Below, piece after piece: positions 15,771 through 23,959 of a stretch of 40,698 nt of DNA. Position 1 is the stretch's first letter, and each line of letters opens with the position of its first letter. Position numbers and translations under genes: made by a program. Where the stretch lies: NCBI GenBank assembly GCA_946480655.1, contig CAMLKN010000002.1:1-40698 (forward strand), in the 5' to 3' direction. Under the pieces are notes generated by a model. That model was not told where the DNA came from. It was given only the letters and a program-made list of their open reading frames with translations, and did no database searches. Source of the stretch: an uncultured Devosia sp. (GTDB taxonomy: Bacteria; Pseudomonadota; Alphaproteobacteria; Rhizobiales; Devosiaceae).

Positions 15771-16387
15771 CAGCGCACCCGGGTCAGGAAATTGCTGCCC
15801 CAGTTCGCCTTGCGCGGCGGCGTCGAATAGGCATCGGCCTTGATCGCCGCGCCCATCTCGCCGCCGCGGAAGTCCTGCGACGGGCTGCCATAGGCCTGGC
15901 TGCGCAACTGGTCGCTCAAGGCCTTGTCATGGGCCATGGCGAGGCAAAGATGGCTGGCCAGGCTCGTGATCGTCGCCTTGCGGAATGTCGGGCTCCAGCG
16001 ATGCACGGGTGGCCGGTAGCGGCACATGGCATAGAGCGGGTTCTTGTCGGCATGCACCTGGTCGCCGATCAGCACATAGCGGTCGAAGCGGACATCGGGA
16101 GAGGTGATGTCATCGGTCACATAGATGGGCGGCTCGATGCGCTCGGGCGGCAGGTCGAACACATAGGTGAAGCCGGAAAGCGCGGTCGCGCTGTCGTCGA
16201 CCGAAAGCGGGAAGATCTGGCGCGAGAAGGAAAAGAGGTAGATCCCGAGATTGAACTCGACCACGCTCTCATAGAGCAGCGCGGCGGACTGGCCATTGCC
16301 CAGGTCCTCGTCGAAACTCTGCGGCGCGTCTTCGCCGAACATGGCACAGGCGGCATTGACGATGTCGAGATCGGTGGTGAGCGCCAT
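15770..16387 (-). CDS. Tail tubular protein A (T7 gp11-like adaptor)
   Basis: 205 aa, starting MALTTDLDIVNAACAMFGED, a typical opening for gp11-like proteins, with ATLASHLCLAMA-type helices near the C-terminus and PSQDFRGGEM in the tail. It forms the ring between portal and nozzle. It overlaps the gp12-like gene by ATGA at 15770. AGGG lies about nine bases upstream of the ATG. Confidence 0.85.
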   Translation of the reverse strand: MALTTDLDIVNAACAMFGEDAPQSFDEDLGNGQSAALLYESVVEFNLGIYLFSFSRQIFPLSVDDSATALSGFTYVFDLPPERIEPPIYVTDDITSPDVRFDRYVLIGDQVHADKNPLYAMCRYRPPVHRWSPTFRKATITSLASHLCLAMAHDKALSDQLRSQAYGSPSQDFRGGEMGAAIKADAYSTPPRKANWGSNFLTRVR

Positions 16388-16413
16388 GGTTTAGACCCTG
16401 GGGATTTCTAACC

Positions 16414-16442
16414 GGTGGCGCGGCCGAGAGAACCGCGCCACC
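16414..16442 (-). promoter_or_regulatory. Perfect 10-bp hairpin between structural genes
   Basis: GGTGGCGCGG (16414-16423) and CCGCGCCACC (16433-16442) form a perfect stem with a nine-base loop in the 115-base gap between the gp11-like gene and the 216-aa structural gene. A second weaker stem lies just beyond it. No U-tract follows on the minus strand, so it is more likely an mRNA stabiliser or processing/attenuation element than a simple terminator. Confidence 0.4.
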
Positions 16443-16502
16443 ACCCTGCCCGCCAGCCGACCCCAAGGGAGGCGGGAAGGGGAGCTGAAAGAGGCAGCGC
16501 CT

Positions 16503-17153
16503 TTAGTCGGGCACGATCGCCGTGGCCACGGCGCCCAGGGCCGTAATGGCCTGCAGCAGCCAACCGGTCGCCAGATGCTGGCGGCAGATATAGAGCTGGG
16601 TATGCGTCAGCAGCGCCTCGGCCGAACCGTCGCTGTCCACATTGTTGATGGTCTGGCCCGAGGCCGCCGGCGTGCGCAGCTCGCAATTGGTCGAGGGCAG
16701 CACCCAGATCCAGATTTCCCGGCCACGCGTCGCCGCCGTCGCCGTGGGAAGGGTGACAATGTGGTTAGCGTCGGCGCTGGTCACCTCCACGAAATCGTCG
16801 GTGCCCAGGATCAGGCCGGTGGTCAGGCCATCCGTCGTGGCGGTGATCGACCGCGGCACGCCGCCCCGGTCCTCGCCCGAAGGCACCAGCACCACATGGG
16901 AGCTGACGATCGACACCTGATAGGTGGCACGGCCGGGCGTGCCGTCCAGGTCGAAGAGCACGTCGAAGAAATCGCCGGCCTTGATCTTCTTGGCCGGGGT
17001 GAGCAGGGCGTCGAAATATTCGGCCGCCTCGATCTGGGCCTTGGTGTCGTTGGTGACATAGGTGTGCCACTGGGGCCGGCTGCCGGGGCTCGGCGTATTG
17101 CTCGGGGTGCCCATGAAGGCGATGGACTTGAAGCCGCTCGAATGGAACGTCAT
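16503..17153 (-). CDS. Capsid-associated structural protein (decoration-like)
   Basis: 216 aa, beta-rich, no signal or membrane segment. It is placed directly after the major capsid gene, separated by a hairpin. The C-terminal half (DANHIVTLPTATAATRGREI, then LQAITALGAVATAIVPD) resembles domains found repeatedly in phage head-decoration and tail-fibre accessory proteins. The ATG at 17153 has AAGGAAA upstream. A head-decoration or head-fibre role is inferred from position and fold. Confidence 0.55.
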   Translation of the reverse strand: MTFHSSGFKSIAFMGTPSNTPSPGSRPQWHTYVTNDTKAQIEAAEYFDALLTPAKKIKAGDFFDVLFDLDGTPGRATYQVSIVSSHVVLVPSGEDRGGVPRSITATTDGLTTGLILGTDDFVEVTSADANHIVTLPTATAATRGREIWIWVLPSTNCELRTPAASGQTINNVDSDGSAEALLTHTQLYICRQHLATGWLLQAITALGAVATAIVPD

Positions 17154-17207
17154 CGCTGTTTCCTTGAAATCGGCGGCGGGCAGGGCCCGGGCCGCGCATT
17201 GCGTTCT

Positions 17208-17229
17208 GCCCGGCCGCTGCCGGCCGGGC
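17208..17229 (-). promoter_or_regulatory. Hairpin after the major capsid gene
   Basis: GCCCGGCC (17208-17215) pairs with GGCCGGGC (17222-17229) around a six-base loop, 17 bases beyond the capsid stop codon. There is no U-run. It probably protects the 3' end of the capsid transcript or partly terminates it, giving an excess of capsid over downstream products. Confidence 0.4.
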
Positions 17230-17246
17230 GCTATTCGGGGATCGTG

Positions 17247-18134
17247 CTAGACGATGACGGTTGCCGCGTTGGTGGAGAGGCGGAAGCGCTTGATGCCATT
17301 GCCCTCCTGCAGCGAGGTGGCGCAGCCCTTGGCCTTCATGTTGAAGCTCCAGCCACCGCCGCCGCGCATGTAGTTGTTGTACTGGGGCGTCATGGACATA
17401 TCCTCCTTGTTGCCCCAGCCCATGGCCGACTTGTGCCAGATGAAGGCGTCGCACTTGTTGGCTTCCGGGACCGGATAGAACCACTCGGCCTCTTCCTCGA
17501 GGTTGAGGAACCAGGTGCAGCCGTTCCAGAACCGGCTTTCGGTGGTCATGTTGAAGGGCAGGTTGCCCGGCCCGATCCACTCGGCCGTCGAGAAGGCCTT
17601 GTTGGCGAGAAGGTTGTACCAGGCGCGCGGCGGCAGGCCGCAATAGATCTGCCCGTCCGTGAGCTTGGTGGCCACAGTCACCGCTTCCACCAGCAGCATG
17701 GCCTGGGGAGCGGTGAAGGCGCCGCCCGAGAAATCGAGACCGCTGTCGACGCTGGGGGCGGCAGCCGCCATCACGTCATAGATCTCCTTGTCGGTGGCAC
17801 GGCCAAGGGCCATGGCGCCGCTCTCATAGACGATCTCGTTTTCCTCCGGCTTGGTGCGGTCCATGTCGAAGTCGGAGATCTCGTCGAAGGCCTGCCAGGT
17901 CTGCAGCGTGGCCTCGAACTTCTTGCGGTCGCCGCCGCCGGGCACCGGATCGGTGTCACGGTCGATCTTGCGGGCAATGGTCTTGCCGGCCAGGTAGAAC
18001 ACGGCCTTGTCGTTCTGGGTGAAGGTGGTGGCCTGGGTCACCGTCGAGCGCAGCCGGTTGCCGCGCGTCTGGTAGATGTGCATGGCCCGGTTCTCGTATT
18101 CGGTACGGAACCACTCGGGTGCCTGCGTCGTCAT
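17247..18134 (-). CDS. Major capsid protein
   Basis: 295 aa, starting MTTQAPEWFRTEYENR. The motifs RTEYENRAMHIYQTRGNRL and TFTQNDKAVFYLAGKTIARK are of the podoviral HK97-fold capsid type. The gene lies between scaffold and tail-tube genes where T7 gp10 stands. GGAG six bases upstream supports ATG 18134; nine residues of upstream in-frame sequence are therefore excluded. It has its own promoter-like sequence and is insulated by two terminators, fitting the high expression needed. Confidence 0.85.
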   Translation of the reverse strand: MTTQAPEWFRTEYENRAMHIYQTRGNRLRSTVTQATTFTQNDKAVFYLAGKTIARKIDRDTDPVPGGGDRKKFEATLQTWQAFDEISDFDMDRTKPEENEIVYESGAMALGRATDKEIYDVMAAAAPSVDSGLDFSGGAFTAPQAMLLVEAVTVATKLTDGQIYCGLPPRAWYNLLANKAFSTAEWIGPGNLPFNMTTESRFWNGCTWFLNLEEEAEWFYPVPEANKCDAFIWHKSAMGWGNKEDMSMTPQYNNYMRGGGGWSFNMKAKGCATSLQEGNGIKRFRLSTNAATVIV

Positions 18135-18164
18135 GTTTCGCTCCGATGCTTGGGAAAACACCGG

Positions 18165-18238
18165 GGTGTCGGAGTGGCCGCGCCGCTATCCGGGTCCGCT
18201 TGGTGTCGGAGTGGCCGGAAGCGTCTGCAGGTCCGCTT
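18165..18238. repeat. Two imperfect tandem copies of a 37-base unit in the capsid leader
   Basis: Copies at 18165-18201 and 18202-18238 share GGTGTCGGAGTGGCCG at the start and GGTCCGCTT at the end, with a different centre. They lie between the capsid promoter-like sequence and the capsid start codon, so they would be transcribed as part of the mRNA leader. They could be protein-binding or RNA elements. Confidence 0.7.
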
Positions 18239-18257
18239 GCCCTCATGTGCTGGCTTC

Positions 18258-18284
18258 ACGCTAGGCGTGCGGGCGTCGGGTCAA
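18258..18284 (-). promoter_or_regulatory. Putative capsid-gene promoter
   Basis: The minus strand reads TTGACC (plus 18279-18284), then 15 bases, then TAGCGT (plus 18258-18263). It lies just past two terminators and before the capsid gene, where a promoter is needed. Spacing is short by two bases and the -10 is poor, as is common in GC-rich alphaproteobacterial promoters. Confidence 0.4.
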
Positions 18285-18292
18285 CTGCGAAC

Positions 18293-18320
18293 CGAAAAAC
18301 AAATCGCCCCAGTGGGGCGA
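18293..18320 (-). terminator. Rho-independent terminator 2, upstream of capsid
   Basis: TCGCCCC (18304-18310), loop AGT, GGGGCGA (18314-18320). On the minus strand the stem is followed by TTTGTTTTT. It ends transcription coming from the packaging/scaffold genes. Confidence 0.8.
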
Positions 18321-18373
18321 ATTGCGGTGAGCAGGCCATGAGAGCTGCGCTCGAATGGCAAGGCGGGGCGGAC

Positions 18374-18398
18374 AAGAAAAACCCCGCCGGAGCGGGGT
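18374..18398 (-). terminator. Rho-independent terminator 1, after scaffold gene
   Basis: CCCCGC and GCGGGG pair around a four-base loop (18382-18397), followed on the minus strand by TTTTTCTT. It lies 20 bases past the scaffold stop codon and is in tandem with a second terminator at 18293-18320. Confidence 0.88.
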
Positions 18399-18417
18399 CA
18401 GTCAGGGAGGAAGGTTT

Positions 18418-19362
18418 CTAGCGGCCCTGGGCGCGCCTCTGGCCGCGCTGCTGCATGCCCTCGGTATAGCGGCGGCGCAGCTCGGGGTCATAGCGCTTGT
18501 CGGCGTCCTGATGGTTCTTGTTGCGCGGATCGATGCGCGGGTCGCTGGTGAGCTTGTCGAGATCAGCGTCGCTGAGCGGACCATTATCCACGCCCTGGCC
18601 CGAAACGACGATGATCCCGGCCTTGGCCATCCGCCCCATCATGGCGCGCAGCAGCGCCTGGCCGCCGGCTGTATCGGTCAGTGCCTTGAGCTCGGCCGAG
18701 GCATCGGCCTTGAGCTTTTCGGGAATGCCGTCGAGCTGGCTGATCAGGCCATTGGCAAAGGCCTCATTTTCCTTGAGCTGCTGGTTGATTGCAGCGGCGT
18801 CGGAAATACCGTGTTCGGATCCATAGCGAGTGATTTCCGCCTGCGGGTTAAAGGGCGGTGCGAGGAGCCCCTGCTCGGCCATTGGCCCATAGAGATCGTT
18901 GATGACACCATTGAGCTGGGCATCGGTCAGGCCATGCTTGTGCGCAGCCGTGCGGGCCAGCGCCAGGGCAGGGTTCTTGGCCGGATCGGCCCCGAAATAA
19001 CCCTTGATCTTCTCGCCCGGGTTGAACGTGTAGTCCTCAGGCTTGGCCGGCGCCGTGCCGCGGCGCGCAAGGTCATCGCGCATGCCGGTGAAGCGGGTGT
19101 TGAGCTCGCCATAGCCCTTGAACAACTTGCCCAGGGTTTCCTCGGCACTGGTGCCCAGGAATTCGGGCGGGATGGCAAGGTCCTTGGGCGGAGACCAGGC
19201 CTGCTGCTGCTGGCCACCGCCTTGCTGCTGCCCGCCGCCCTGCTGCTGCTGTTGCTGACCACTGCCCTGCTGCTGGCCACCGCCGCCGGCACCCTGTTGC
19301 CCGCCGTCACCGCCGCTGCCGGCATCTGCCAGCCCATAGGCCACCTGGGGGAAAATTCTCAT
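18418..19362 (-). CDS. Scaffolding protein with Gln/Gly-rich N-terminus
   Basis: 314 aa. Residues about 15-55 are a low-complexity run of Gln and Gly. The remainder is acidic and helical, with EFLGTSAEETLGKLFKGYGE and a basic C-terminus (RRRYTEGMQQRGQRRAQGR), the pattern of podoviral scaffolds where the basic tail binds capsid. It lies immediately upstream of the capsid gene as T7 gp9 does. It overlaps the preceding gene by ATGA. Two terminators follow it. Confidence 0.8.
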   Translation of the reverse strand: MRIFPQVAYGLADAGSGGDGGQQGAGGGGQQQGSGQQQQQQGGGQQQGGGQQQQAWSPPKDLAIPPEFLGTSAEETLGKLFKGYGELNTRFTGMRDDLARRGTAPAKPEDYTFNPGEKIKGYFGADPAKNPALALARTAAHKHGLTDAQLNGVINDLYGPMAEQGLLAPPFNPQAEITRYGSEHGISDAAAINQQLKENEAFANGLISQLDGIPEKLKADASAELKALTDTAGGQALLRAMMGRMAKAGIIVVSGQGVDNGPLSDADLDKLTSDPRIDPRNKNHQDADKRYDPELRRRYTEGMQQRGQRRAQGR

Positions 19363-19742
19363 TGGTCCATCTCTCGTTTGGGGGGCTGATCGGCGTCACC
19401 GCGCCCATGCGCGATCAGCTTCAAAATCATATGGGCGACGTTGTTCTGGCCCTCGCGGAACTGGGCATACATGGCCGTCTGTTCCATCGTGAGGCCCATG
19501 GAGACAGAGGGCGGGACTGCACGGTTGAGCGTGACATCGACCAGCGCCTGCAGCGCCTCCTGGCCCTCGGGGGTTTCGGCAAAGCCGCGCCAGGCGGCAG
19601 CCAGCCGTTCCTTGCGGGCTTCCATCTTGGCCTGGAGTGCCTTGACCTGGTCTTCGCTGAGACCCGGCTGGGCATTGAACCACTCCCAGCCGCCCTTGCC
19701 GGCGCCCGAAATCCACGCCTCAAGCGCGCCCTGGTTGATCAT
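19359..19742 (-). CDS. Small head-region protein between portal and scaffold
   Basis: 127 aa, starting MINQGALEAWISGAGKGGWEWF. Soluble and helical (KALQAKMEARKERLAAAWRG). It overlaps both neighbours by ATGA (19742 with the portal stop, 19359-19362 with the scaffold start). No family is recognised. The place matches small genes between portal and scaffold in several podoviruses. Confidence 0.7.
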   Translation of the reverse strand: MINQGALEAWISGAGKGGWEWFNAQPGLSEDQVKALQAKMEARKERLAAAWRGFAETPEGQEALQALVDVTLNRAVPPSVSMGLTMEQTAMYAQFREGQNNVAHMILKLIAHGRGDADQPPKREMDQ

Positions 19743-21298
19743 GCTGCAGCTCCCGGCATTTGTCCGGTCATGGCGCCGGCGGCGGCCGCGGCCAGTTTCA
19801 TGGCCTGTTCCTCTTTCTCGATCTTTTCGCGTTTGTCGCTCGAGGTCTTGAACTTCTCGGGCACACCCATCATGGTGGCAGCCTCGAGCAGCACGGCCTC
19901 GATCTCGGCAATCTTCTGCGGGTTGATCTGGGCCGCGCCGCAAACGGCCAGCACCATTTCGAGCCACTGCATGATGTTCTTGAGCCGGGCGGCTTCGCGC
20001 GCGATGGCGAGCGGGCTCTTGACGCGGATCTTGGTCAAGAGATGATCGATCTTGATCTCGCGCGGCAGCAGCTGCTTGTTATAGGCCAGCTCCATGGTCC
20101 GCCGCACGGCGGGCACCACCACCTCGTGGATCTGCCGCCCGAAGGCGCCCAGGTGATCGTCGGCCATGCGCTGCACGCGCTGCAGGATCTCGGTCGGCGA
20201 TTTCACCGCCGCATTGTCGGTCGGCAGCCCATTGTCCATCAGGATGTCGCGGACATTGTTCTGCATGTTCTCGATGACCAGCATCGACATGTCGAGGCGC
20301 GGATCGGGGAAGCGGGAAACGCTTGGGCCCATCGTCCCGCCATTGCGGGCGACCTTCCAGAACGCGCCTGGCTCGAGCGGCGACAGGTCCGGATTGAACA
20401 CCCCGTCATCGACGGCGGTATAGATGCCCAGCATGGCAATGGCCGCCGCCATGAGCTGGATGCGCTTGGCGGTGTTGAGCGTCTTGATCTCGGGCATGGC
20501 GAGCATGGCCAGGCCCCGGCCATAGGTCTCGCCCGGCACGCGGATATAGCGCGGCGTGATCCAGGGGCAGGTGCGGTTCTCGTCGGCCCAGATGCGCTTG
20601 TCCGGCTGTTTGGGCGACCAGACAATGGTGCGCCAGCGCTTCACGCCCTGGCTATTGCGCTCGAGCACGGTATCGACATGCACGTCGATTTCGGCTTCCG
20701 GCTTCATGTCGCGGATGGCCTTGTCGAACTCGCCCTTGGGCCAGCTCTCCATCAGCACCCGGACCGTCATCTTGCGGTCCCAGTAGATGCCGGAGATCTT
20801 GTTGTCCGGGCCGCCCTCGAGCATGACCTCGTCCATCGCCACGGAGATCGGGCTCCAGAGCTCCTCGATGTCCTCGGCCGGGTTGCACAGAATGGCGCCG
20901 GTGCCGGCCACCAGGTCGAGGGCCATTTCGTGGAAGGCCATGTCCCAGTCGCCGGTATCGAAGAAGCTCTGCAGCACGTCGCTGACAATCTCGAGCTCGG
21001 CGGCGTGCCGCTCCCTGGTCTTGGGATCGCGCACATAGGGCCCGGGTTCGAGCGCGAAATTGCGCTGCTCGGGCGGCCACAGGTCCTGCTGGTACTTGCC
21101 GGCAAAGCGCATGGCCGAGGTCATGGCCGTGCTGTCGAACACCTGGTCGACGCGCTTCTCGCCCGTGCCGCTGTCCTTTGTCCCCTTCCTCAGGGGGATG
21201 GCATATTGATAAGCCTCGTCGAGGAGGGGCTGGAAGCGGTCGCGCTCCCTCTTGGCCGCCTCGCGGCGAGCCTTCAGCTGGGCGGTGGTCAGGGCCAT
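19739..21298 (-). CDS. Portal (head-tail connector) protein
   Basis: 519 aa, the usual length for T7-like connectors (about 500-560). It begins with a basic helical segment (LKARREAAKRERDRFQPLLD) followed by AYQYAIPLR, and contains TAMTSAMRFAGKYQQDLWPP, IRVPGETYGRGLAM and SPTEILQRVQRMADDHLGAFGR, motifs of the Head-tail_con family. It forms the dodecameric ring through which DNA is packaged and ejected. The C-terminus is Ala-rich. ATGA coupling with the next gene at 19739-19742. Confidence 0.9.
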   Translation of the reverse strand: MALTTAQLKARREAAKRERDRFQPLLDEAYQYAIPLRKGTKDSGTGEKRVDQVFDSTAMTSAMRFAGKYQQDLWPPEQRNFALEPGPYVRDPKTRERHAAELEIVSDVLQSFFDTGDWDMAFHEMALDLVAGTGAILCNPAEDIEELWSPISVAMDEVMLEGGPDNKISGIYWDRKMTVRVLMESWPKGEFDKAIRDMKPEAEIDVHVDTVLERNSQGVKRWRTIVWSPKQPDKRIWADENRTCPWITPRYIRVPGETYGRGLAMLAMPEIKTLNTAKRIQLMAAAIAMLGIYTAVDDGVFNPDLSPLEPGAFWKVARNGGTMGPSVSRFPDPRLDMSMLVIENMQNNVRDILMDNGLPTDNAAVKSPTEILQRVQRMADDHLGAFGRQIHEVVVPAVRRTMELAYNKQLLPREIKIDHLLTKIRVKSPLAIAREAARLKNIMQWLEMVLAVCGAAQINPQKIAEIEAVLLEAATMMGVPEKFKTSSDKREKIEKEEQAMKLAAAAAGAMTGQMPGAAA

Positions 21299-21301
21299 GG
21301 A

Positions 21302-21520
21302 TCAGCCCAGATTGATTTCGCCCGAGCCGCCCAGGCCCTGGACGAAGGTCAGAAGGCCGCGGCCGCGACGCCGTGGGGAACCGGTCGGCTGCGCCGCGCC
21401 CTGGTCAATCTCCGCCTGCTGCGCTGCCAGCTGCGCCAGCGACGTGCGCTGCTGGCTCTCCATTGCCCGCTTCCCGCGGCCCCCGTCCAGAAGATCCGGC
21501 ATATGCCCATACCTCGCCAT
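21302..21520 (-). CDS. Small basic protein next to portal
   Basis: 72 aa from ATG 21520, or 66 aa from ATG 21502, which has GAGGT at good distance and may be the real start. It contains QQRTSLAQLAAQQAEID, a basic PRRRGRG stretch, and ends GGSGEINLG. It overlaps the 3' end of the GNAT-like gene by 116 bases in another frame. No known family. Position just upstream of the portal gene suggests a head-assembly accessory. Confidence 0.5.
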   Translation of the reverse strand: MARYGHMPDLLDGGRGKRAMESQQRTSLAQLAAQQAEIDQGAAQPTGSPRRRGRGLLTFVQGLGGSGEINLG

Positions 21521-21884
21521 GTTCGCTGCGCTCCGCGAACACGAAGCCGGCGGCCCGGCAGATGCGGGACCCGGCCTCGGACGTGCAGAGCGTCACGATG
21601 GCACGGTATGGCGCGGCGGCGAGGGTCAACCGGATCGCGCGGACAATGGGCAGCATCAGCGCGGAAGCCTCGGGCCAGAAGTGAAACCAGCTTTCCGCCT
21701 GGCCCGGCCCGATCGGCGCCAGTCCGGCAAGTCCCACGAGGCGCCCCTCATGCCGGATTGCCCAGGTCTGGCTGTCGTCGAACACCTCCCGCATCACGGC
21801 CCATTGCAGCCGGCTCGCATGGGCATGACCGGCCATCTCCGCCAGGTCGAGCAGGGTCGCCGCGTCAGTTTTAATTTCACGCAT
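21405..21884 (-). CDS. GNAT-like acetyltransferase-fold protein
   Basis: 159 aa. HEGRLVGLAGLAPIG followed by ASALMLPIVRAIRLTL and SEAGSRICRAAGFVFAERSE has the beta4-alpha3-beta5-alpha4 pattern of GNAT proteins, though the Q/RxxGxG/A acetyl-CoA loop is not clear. Proteins of this kind occur near the portal in T7-like phages, with unknown role. The last about 38 residues are low complexity and overlap the next gene, so the domain ends near residue 128. The ATG at 21884 has no clear ribosome site; three bases separate it from the previous stop. Confidence 0.6.
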   Translation of the reverse strand: MREIKTDAATLLDLAEMAGHAHASRLQWAVMREVFDDSQTWAIRHEGRLVGLAGLAPIGPGQAESWFHFWPEASALMLPIVRAIRLTLAAAPYRAIVTLCTSEAGSRICRAAGFVFAERSEHGEVWAYAGSSGRGPREAGNGEPAAHVAGAAGSAAGGD

Positions 21885-21887
21885 TTT

Positions 21888-22244
21888 TCACGCGGTTTTG
21901 CGGCAGAGCGCGAGCGCCGCATCGACATGGGATCTGAGTACCAGGAGATCAGCTTCCTCCCAGACGAGAAAAATGTCCTCGTCATCGAAGCATCCATCAC
22001 GCCCGTAATCGGGGTTCATGGGGAAACTGGCGCCATCATCGAGCATGAGGGTCAAGCGGCCCCATTGATTGCGCTCCCCATCGATGTCGCCGCCAGACTC
22101 GATCCAGCACAGCTGCATTGCTGTGAAATCATCTCCAGTTGTGTCGCCCTTGACTTCCGGAGCCTCGAAATACCACGGCTTGCCCTTGGCAAAGATTGTC
22201 CCCGCCGGCATCTCCAGGAACTCGCCACGCTTCAGAATTTTCAT
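21888..22244 (-). CDS. Conserved-looking small phage protein
   Basis: 118 aa, acidic, starting MKILKRGEFLEMPAGTIFAKG with GKPWYFEAPEVKG and a C-terminal EDIFLVWEEADLLVLRSHVDAAL. It has the look of a compact alpha/beta or beta-barrel protein and no membrane segment. It overlaps the large terminase gene by ATGA. Function is unknown; position suggests head assembly or packaging. Confidence 0.65.
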   Translation of the reverse strand: MKILKRGEFLEMPAGTIFAKGKPWYFEAPEVKGDTTGDDFTAMQLCWIESGGDIDGERNQWGRLTLMLDDGASFPMNPDYGRDGCFDDEDIFLVWEEADLLVLRSHVDAALALCRKTA

Positions 22245-23959
22245 CTTCCCAACCCCACCTTGTGCGGATCGAAACCACCCGCCTTGCCCCAGCCCGTTGA
22301 GCCGTTCCTCTGGCTCGACCAGCCGCCCTGGCCCTGCCCCCCGGCTGCCCGGCCGCCCTGGATCGCCTGCATGACGAACTGGTGCCCGCGCATGCCGATG
22401 ATGAGGTACTGCCCGGCATCCATGAGGTCGCTCCAGGGATGCAGCTTTTCGGGCAGGTCCTCATATTCGTTGCCGCCGCTCTGCGGCCGCTTCTTGAACC
22501 GGTACCGCCCCGCGATCGCCGCGATATATTGCACGCAGGCCGGGGAAATCAGGAGCGACGTGTTCGGCTCGAGGAAGCCGCGCAACTCGGCATCGACAGC
22601 GCCGGTGCGCAGCGAGATCTCGTTTGATCCATTGCCCGGGATCAGCGCTGGCACACCCAGCACCTGGCTCAACAGTTCCATGGCATTGAGCTCGCCGGCC
22701 TCCTTGTCGGCGCCGAACTGACTGGCAGGGTCAACGAACAGTTTTACCCGCCGTTTGGCCACATTGCCGAAGCGCTCATTCATCAGGTTCTTCATGCCCT
22801 CGCCGAACCGGCCAGTGCCGACGCCGTGGCCCATATAGAGCTCGGCCAGCATGGCAATGCGCCCCGGTGTCCAGACCTGCCCGAACATTGCCGCCGGCGA
22901 CAGGCCGCCCTTGGAGATGTCGGCGCCGATCCCGAGATCCACGTCGCGCTCCACCAGCTGCGCGGAGGCCACATGGCGCGGATGGTCAAAGCTGGGATGC
23001 ACCGGCTTGCCGGCCTGGGAGTGGCCGAACTTGTTGTCGACCATGCGATGGACGAAGCGCTCGTCCTGGTTCTCGATGATCCGGTCGTAATAGCCCGGCT
23101 CCAGGTTGAAGAGGTTCTCCGCTTCCGGAGACCGGCCGCTGGGCTGCTGGAAGAAGGCGCGGCCCGGCGTGCGGTTGGTGATGAGCGTGTCATAGGTCCA
23201 GTTGTCGATCGTCGGGGCGTTCATGTCCCCGATCACCGTGGCCAGCCGGTTGCCGCTCACCAGCTGCTGGTTGCGAGACAGGGCTCCCCTTGCCCATAGC
23301 TCCTCCTGCAGCTTTTCGATCTCCTTGGGCGATAGCAGCAGGTTCGGCATGGGCCAGCGGCCGACGCGCTGTTCCATGTCGTCGAGCGCACCCTCGGCAT
23401 GGGTGTCGAGCTCATTGAGCCAGCCGCCGGAATATTCGCGGCCCTTCATCAGGGTCTCGATGCTGTCTTCGCCCAGGCCGGCAAATTCGGTGATCGCCTC
23501 GATGCGGACCCCGTCATGACCCATGAAGCGCTGCCGGTGGATCAGCGGCCGATCATTGCCGCCCGTGACCATGGCGCCGGGATAGGTTTTGGGGAACCAC
23601 TGTTTCCAGCTCTCGAGCACGGTCTTTTCCGCCGATCGGAACGTATCGCGCAACACGATCCATCGGCACATGCGGGTCGGCCTGCCGTCTTCGGGATGCC
23701 AGGCGATCGGCGCCCTGGTCGCGGCCAGGTTGCGCTTGAACACGCATGTCGTGGTCTTGCCGCCGCCCAGTGGCCCCATCAGGATTCCGGTTGGGGAAAC
23801 ATCATTGAGGAAGGCTTGCGCCACCGGTCCGGGCGGCACATACATGAACGGGTTGAAGTCGCCATGATAATCGAGCTCGAGCGCGAGCTGGCGGACCTTC
23901 TCCTCGGCCGCTTCGCGGAGGTCGACCCGGCTGATGAGATTGGCGATATGCCCGCTCAT
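22241..23959 (-). CDS. terL: Terminase large subunit
   Basis: 572 aa. Walker A GPLGGGKTT (62-70), a Walker B-like GGWLNELD (178-185), and nuclease acidic residues in GADIS (Asp347), FVDPA (Asp410) and HPWSDLMDA (Asp511, Asp514). This is the packaging motor ATPase and headful or cohesive-end nuclease, related to podoviral TerL. ATG 23959 is fixed by GGAGG seven bases upstream; the 24 extra in-frame residues upstream are excluded. The C-terminus is Gly/Gln-rich and likely contacts the portal. Confidence 0.92.
   Translation of the reverse strand: MSGHIANLISRVDLREAAEEKVRQLALELDYHGDFNPFMYVPPGPVAQAFLNDVSPTGILMGPLGGGKTTTCVFKRNLAATRAPIAWHPEDGRPTRMCRWIVLRDTFRSAEKTVLESWKQWFPKTYPGAMVTGGNDRPLIHRQRFMGHDGVRIEAITEFAGLGEDSIETLMKGREYSGGWLNELDTHAEGALDDMEQRVGRWPMPNLLLSPKEIEKLQEELWARGALSRNQQLVSGNRLATVIGDMNAPTIDNWTYDTLITNRTPGRAFFQQPSGRSPEAENLFNLEPGYYDRIIENQDERFVHRMVDNKFGHSQAGKPVHPSFDHPRHVASAQLVERDVDLGIGADISKGGLSPAAMFGQVWTPGRIAMLAELYMGHGVGTGRFGEGMKNLMNERFGNVAKRRVKLFVDPASQFGADKEAGELNAMELLSQVLGVPALIPGNGSNEISLRTGAVDAELRGFLEPNTSLLISPACVQYIAAIAGRYRFKKRPQSGGNEYEDLPEKLHPWSDLMDAGQYLIIGMRGHQFVMQAIQGGRAAGGQGQGGWSSQRNGSTGWGKAGGFDPHKVGLGR

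Noticed and set aside
16414..16442. Perfect hairpin considered as a rho-independent terminator
   Set aside because: No U-tract on the minus strand after the stem.
19760..21874. 704-aa open frame on the plus strand
   Set aside because: Antisense to the portal and GNAT-like genes. The portal has clear family motifs; the plus-strand frame has none and is a product of GC-rich codon bias.
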